DNA of 22,132 nt from an uncultured Eubacterium sp. GTDB taxonomy: Bacteria; Bacillota; Clostridia; Lachnospirales; Lachnospiraceae. The stretch covers positions 1 to 22,132 of the forward strand of contig URGC01000035.1 in the NCBI GenBank assembly GCA_900547255.1, in the 5' to 3' direction. Positions within the stretch are counted from its first letter, which is position 1. Each line of letters starts with the position of its first letter. This document shows positions 21,297-22,132 of the stretch, in pieces. Both the position numbers and the translations under genes were made by a program. The notes below the pieces were generated by a model that saw only the letters and a program-made list of their open reading frames with translations, searched no databases and was not told the origin of the DNA.

Positions 21297-22132
21297 TTAT
21301 GCTTCTTCGTGTCCTTTTGTCTTAATCTCTTTCTGAATCTTAGCTACAAACTCATCAAGCGCTATTGTTGTTGATTCCTGCTGACCATGAAGTCTGAATG
21401 TTACAGTTCTTTCATTCTTCTCATTGTTACCAAGTACAAGAATGTAAGGAACCTTCTGCATCTGACCCTCACGCATACGGTAACCAAGCTTCTCTGAACG
21501 GTCATCAAGCTCAACTCTGATGTCGTTATCATTGAGGAGGTTATATACTTCCTTAGCATAGCCTTCAAGCTCACCATCATCATTCTTAACTGGAAGAACC
21601 TTAACCTGAACTGGTGCTAACCAGAGTGGAAGGTTACCCTTAGTCTCCTCTAAGATATAAGCCATGAATCTGTCAAGAGAACCAAGAATAGCTCTGTGAA
21701 GAACTACTGGAGTCTTCTTCTCGCCATCCTTATCAATATATGAAAGGTTAAACTTAGCTGGTAAACAGAAGTCTAACTGGCATGTTGAAAGTGTATATTC
21801 ATTACCAACGGCTGGCTTAACATTAACATCAAGCTTAGGACCATAGAATGCTGCCTCACCGATTTCCTCTGTGTACTCGATACCAAGGTCATTAAGAACT
21901 GTTCTTAATGCGTTCTCAGCCTTATTCCACATCTCATCATCCTGATGATACTTATGTGTATCTTCTGGGTCTCTAAGAGAAAGAACACATCTGTAATCTG
22001 TGATGTTGAAATCCTTGTATGTGCTGAAAATCAAATCTACAACCTTTGTAAATTCATCCTTAATCTGCTCTGGTGTTACGAACAAATGCGCATCATTCTG
22101 GCAGAAATGACGGCCACGTTCGATACCTTTTA
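21297..22132 (-). CDS. thrS: Threonyl-tRNA synthetase (partial, C-terminal part)
   Basis: Charges tRNA-Thr with threonine. Only the last 278 codons are in the window; the 5' part continues past the right edge. The frame is open to the edge and begins KGIERGRHFCQNDAHLFV, the motif 2 region of the class II catalytic core, which includes a zinc-ligand-region cysteine and histidine. Motif 3 is visible as AILGSLDRFMAYILEE. The last 100 or so residues form the class IIa anticodon-binding domain (LPLWLAPVQVKVLPV onward, ending in a charged tail). The apparent start at 22085 is an internal TTG leucine codon, not a start. The gene ends just before a bidirectional terminator. T-box control would lie upstream, outside the window. 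Confidence 0.95.
   Translation of the reverse strand, partial: KGIERGRHFCQNDAHLFVTPEQIKDEFTKVVDLIFSTYKDFNITDYRCVLSLRDPEDTHKYHQDDEMWNKAENALRTVLNDLGIEYTEEIGEAAFYGPKLDVNVKPAVGNEYTLSTCQLDFCLPAKFNLSYIDKDGEKKTPVVLHRAILGSLDRFMAYILEETKGNLPLWLAPVQVKVLPVKNDDGELEGYAKEVYNLLNDNDIRVELDDRSEKLGYRMREGQMQKVPYILVLGNNEKNERTVTFRLHGQQESTTIALDEFVAKIQKEIKTKGHEEA

Overview
The window looks like chromosomal DNA from an anaerobic, low-to-moderate G+C Clostridia, most likely a Lachnospiraceae gut bacterium (Lachnospira/Eubacterium type). This is inferred from the AT-rich promoters and strong AGGAGG-type ribosome binding sites, and from a type III glutamine synthetase, an FprA-type flavo-diiron protein, a class II aldolase, a class B sortase and a DHHW/MBOAT O-acetylation pair. 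I see 20 complete genes, one partial gene at the right edge (thrS) and one decayed coding remnant. There are no rRNA or tRNA genes, insertion sequences or CRISPR arrays.

Left part (1-7330): a fragment of a structured repeat (1-50) is followed by a good promoter that fires straight into a 79-nt near-perfect inverted repeat. This leads to a protein with an N/Q/Y/S-rich tail and a two-helix CD225/dispanin-like membrane domain. Reading the other way are a VanRS/OmpR-type histidine kinase and response regulator, murA, a membrane-anchored LysM-G5-M23 peptidase and a flavoredoxin-type flavin reductase. The theme is envelope sensing and cell-wall work. The peptidase gene is preceded by a perfect match to the WalR (YycF) box, and the flavoredoxin promoter is covered by a palindromic operator.

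Middle part (7334-14100): a 204-nt multi-hairpin repeat, whose last 50 nt recur exactly at 1-50, precedes a small operon of an unrecognised membrane protein and a P-II signalling protein that has Phe in place of the uridylylated Tyr51. Next comes a minus-strand operon of a YesL-like membrane protein, an MBOAT acyltransferase and a DHHW protein, likely for O-acetylation of a surface polymer. A membrane-anchored protein of unknown function diverges from it, and the two promoters share one -35 palindrome. A GNAT acetyltransferase and a cyclophilin follow, separated by interlocked divergent promoters.

Right part (14210-22132): cyclophilin, flavo-diiron protein with a small two-helix membrane protein upstream, class II fructose-bisphosphate aldolase, class B sortase, type III glutamine synthetase with a possible attenuator in its leader, a Dabb-domain protein, and the 3' part of threonyl-tRNA synthetase. 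Convergent gene pairs are separated by long, near-perfect bidirectional terminators.

Several start codons differ from the longest open frame because a Shine-Dalgarno sequence lies inside the longer frame (positions 301, 3415, 6525, 7229, 7636, 12409, 14210, 16658). Most of the window is housekeeping. The points most worth following are the structured repeat, the promoter-proximal inverted repeat with its prion-like membrane protein, and the P-II/membrane-protein pair.
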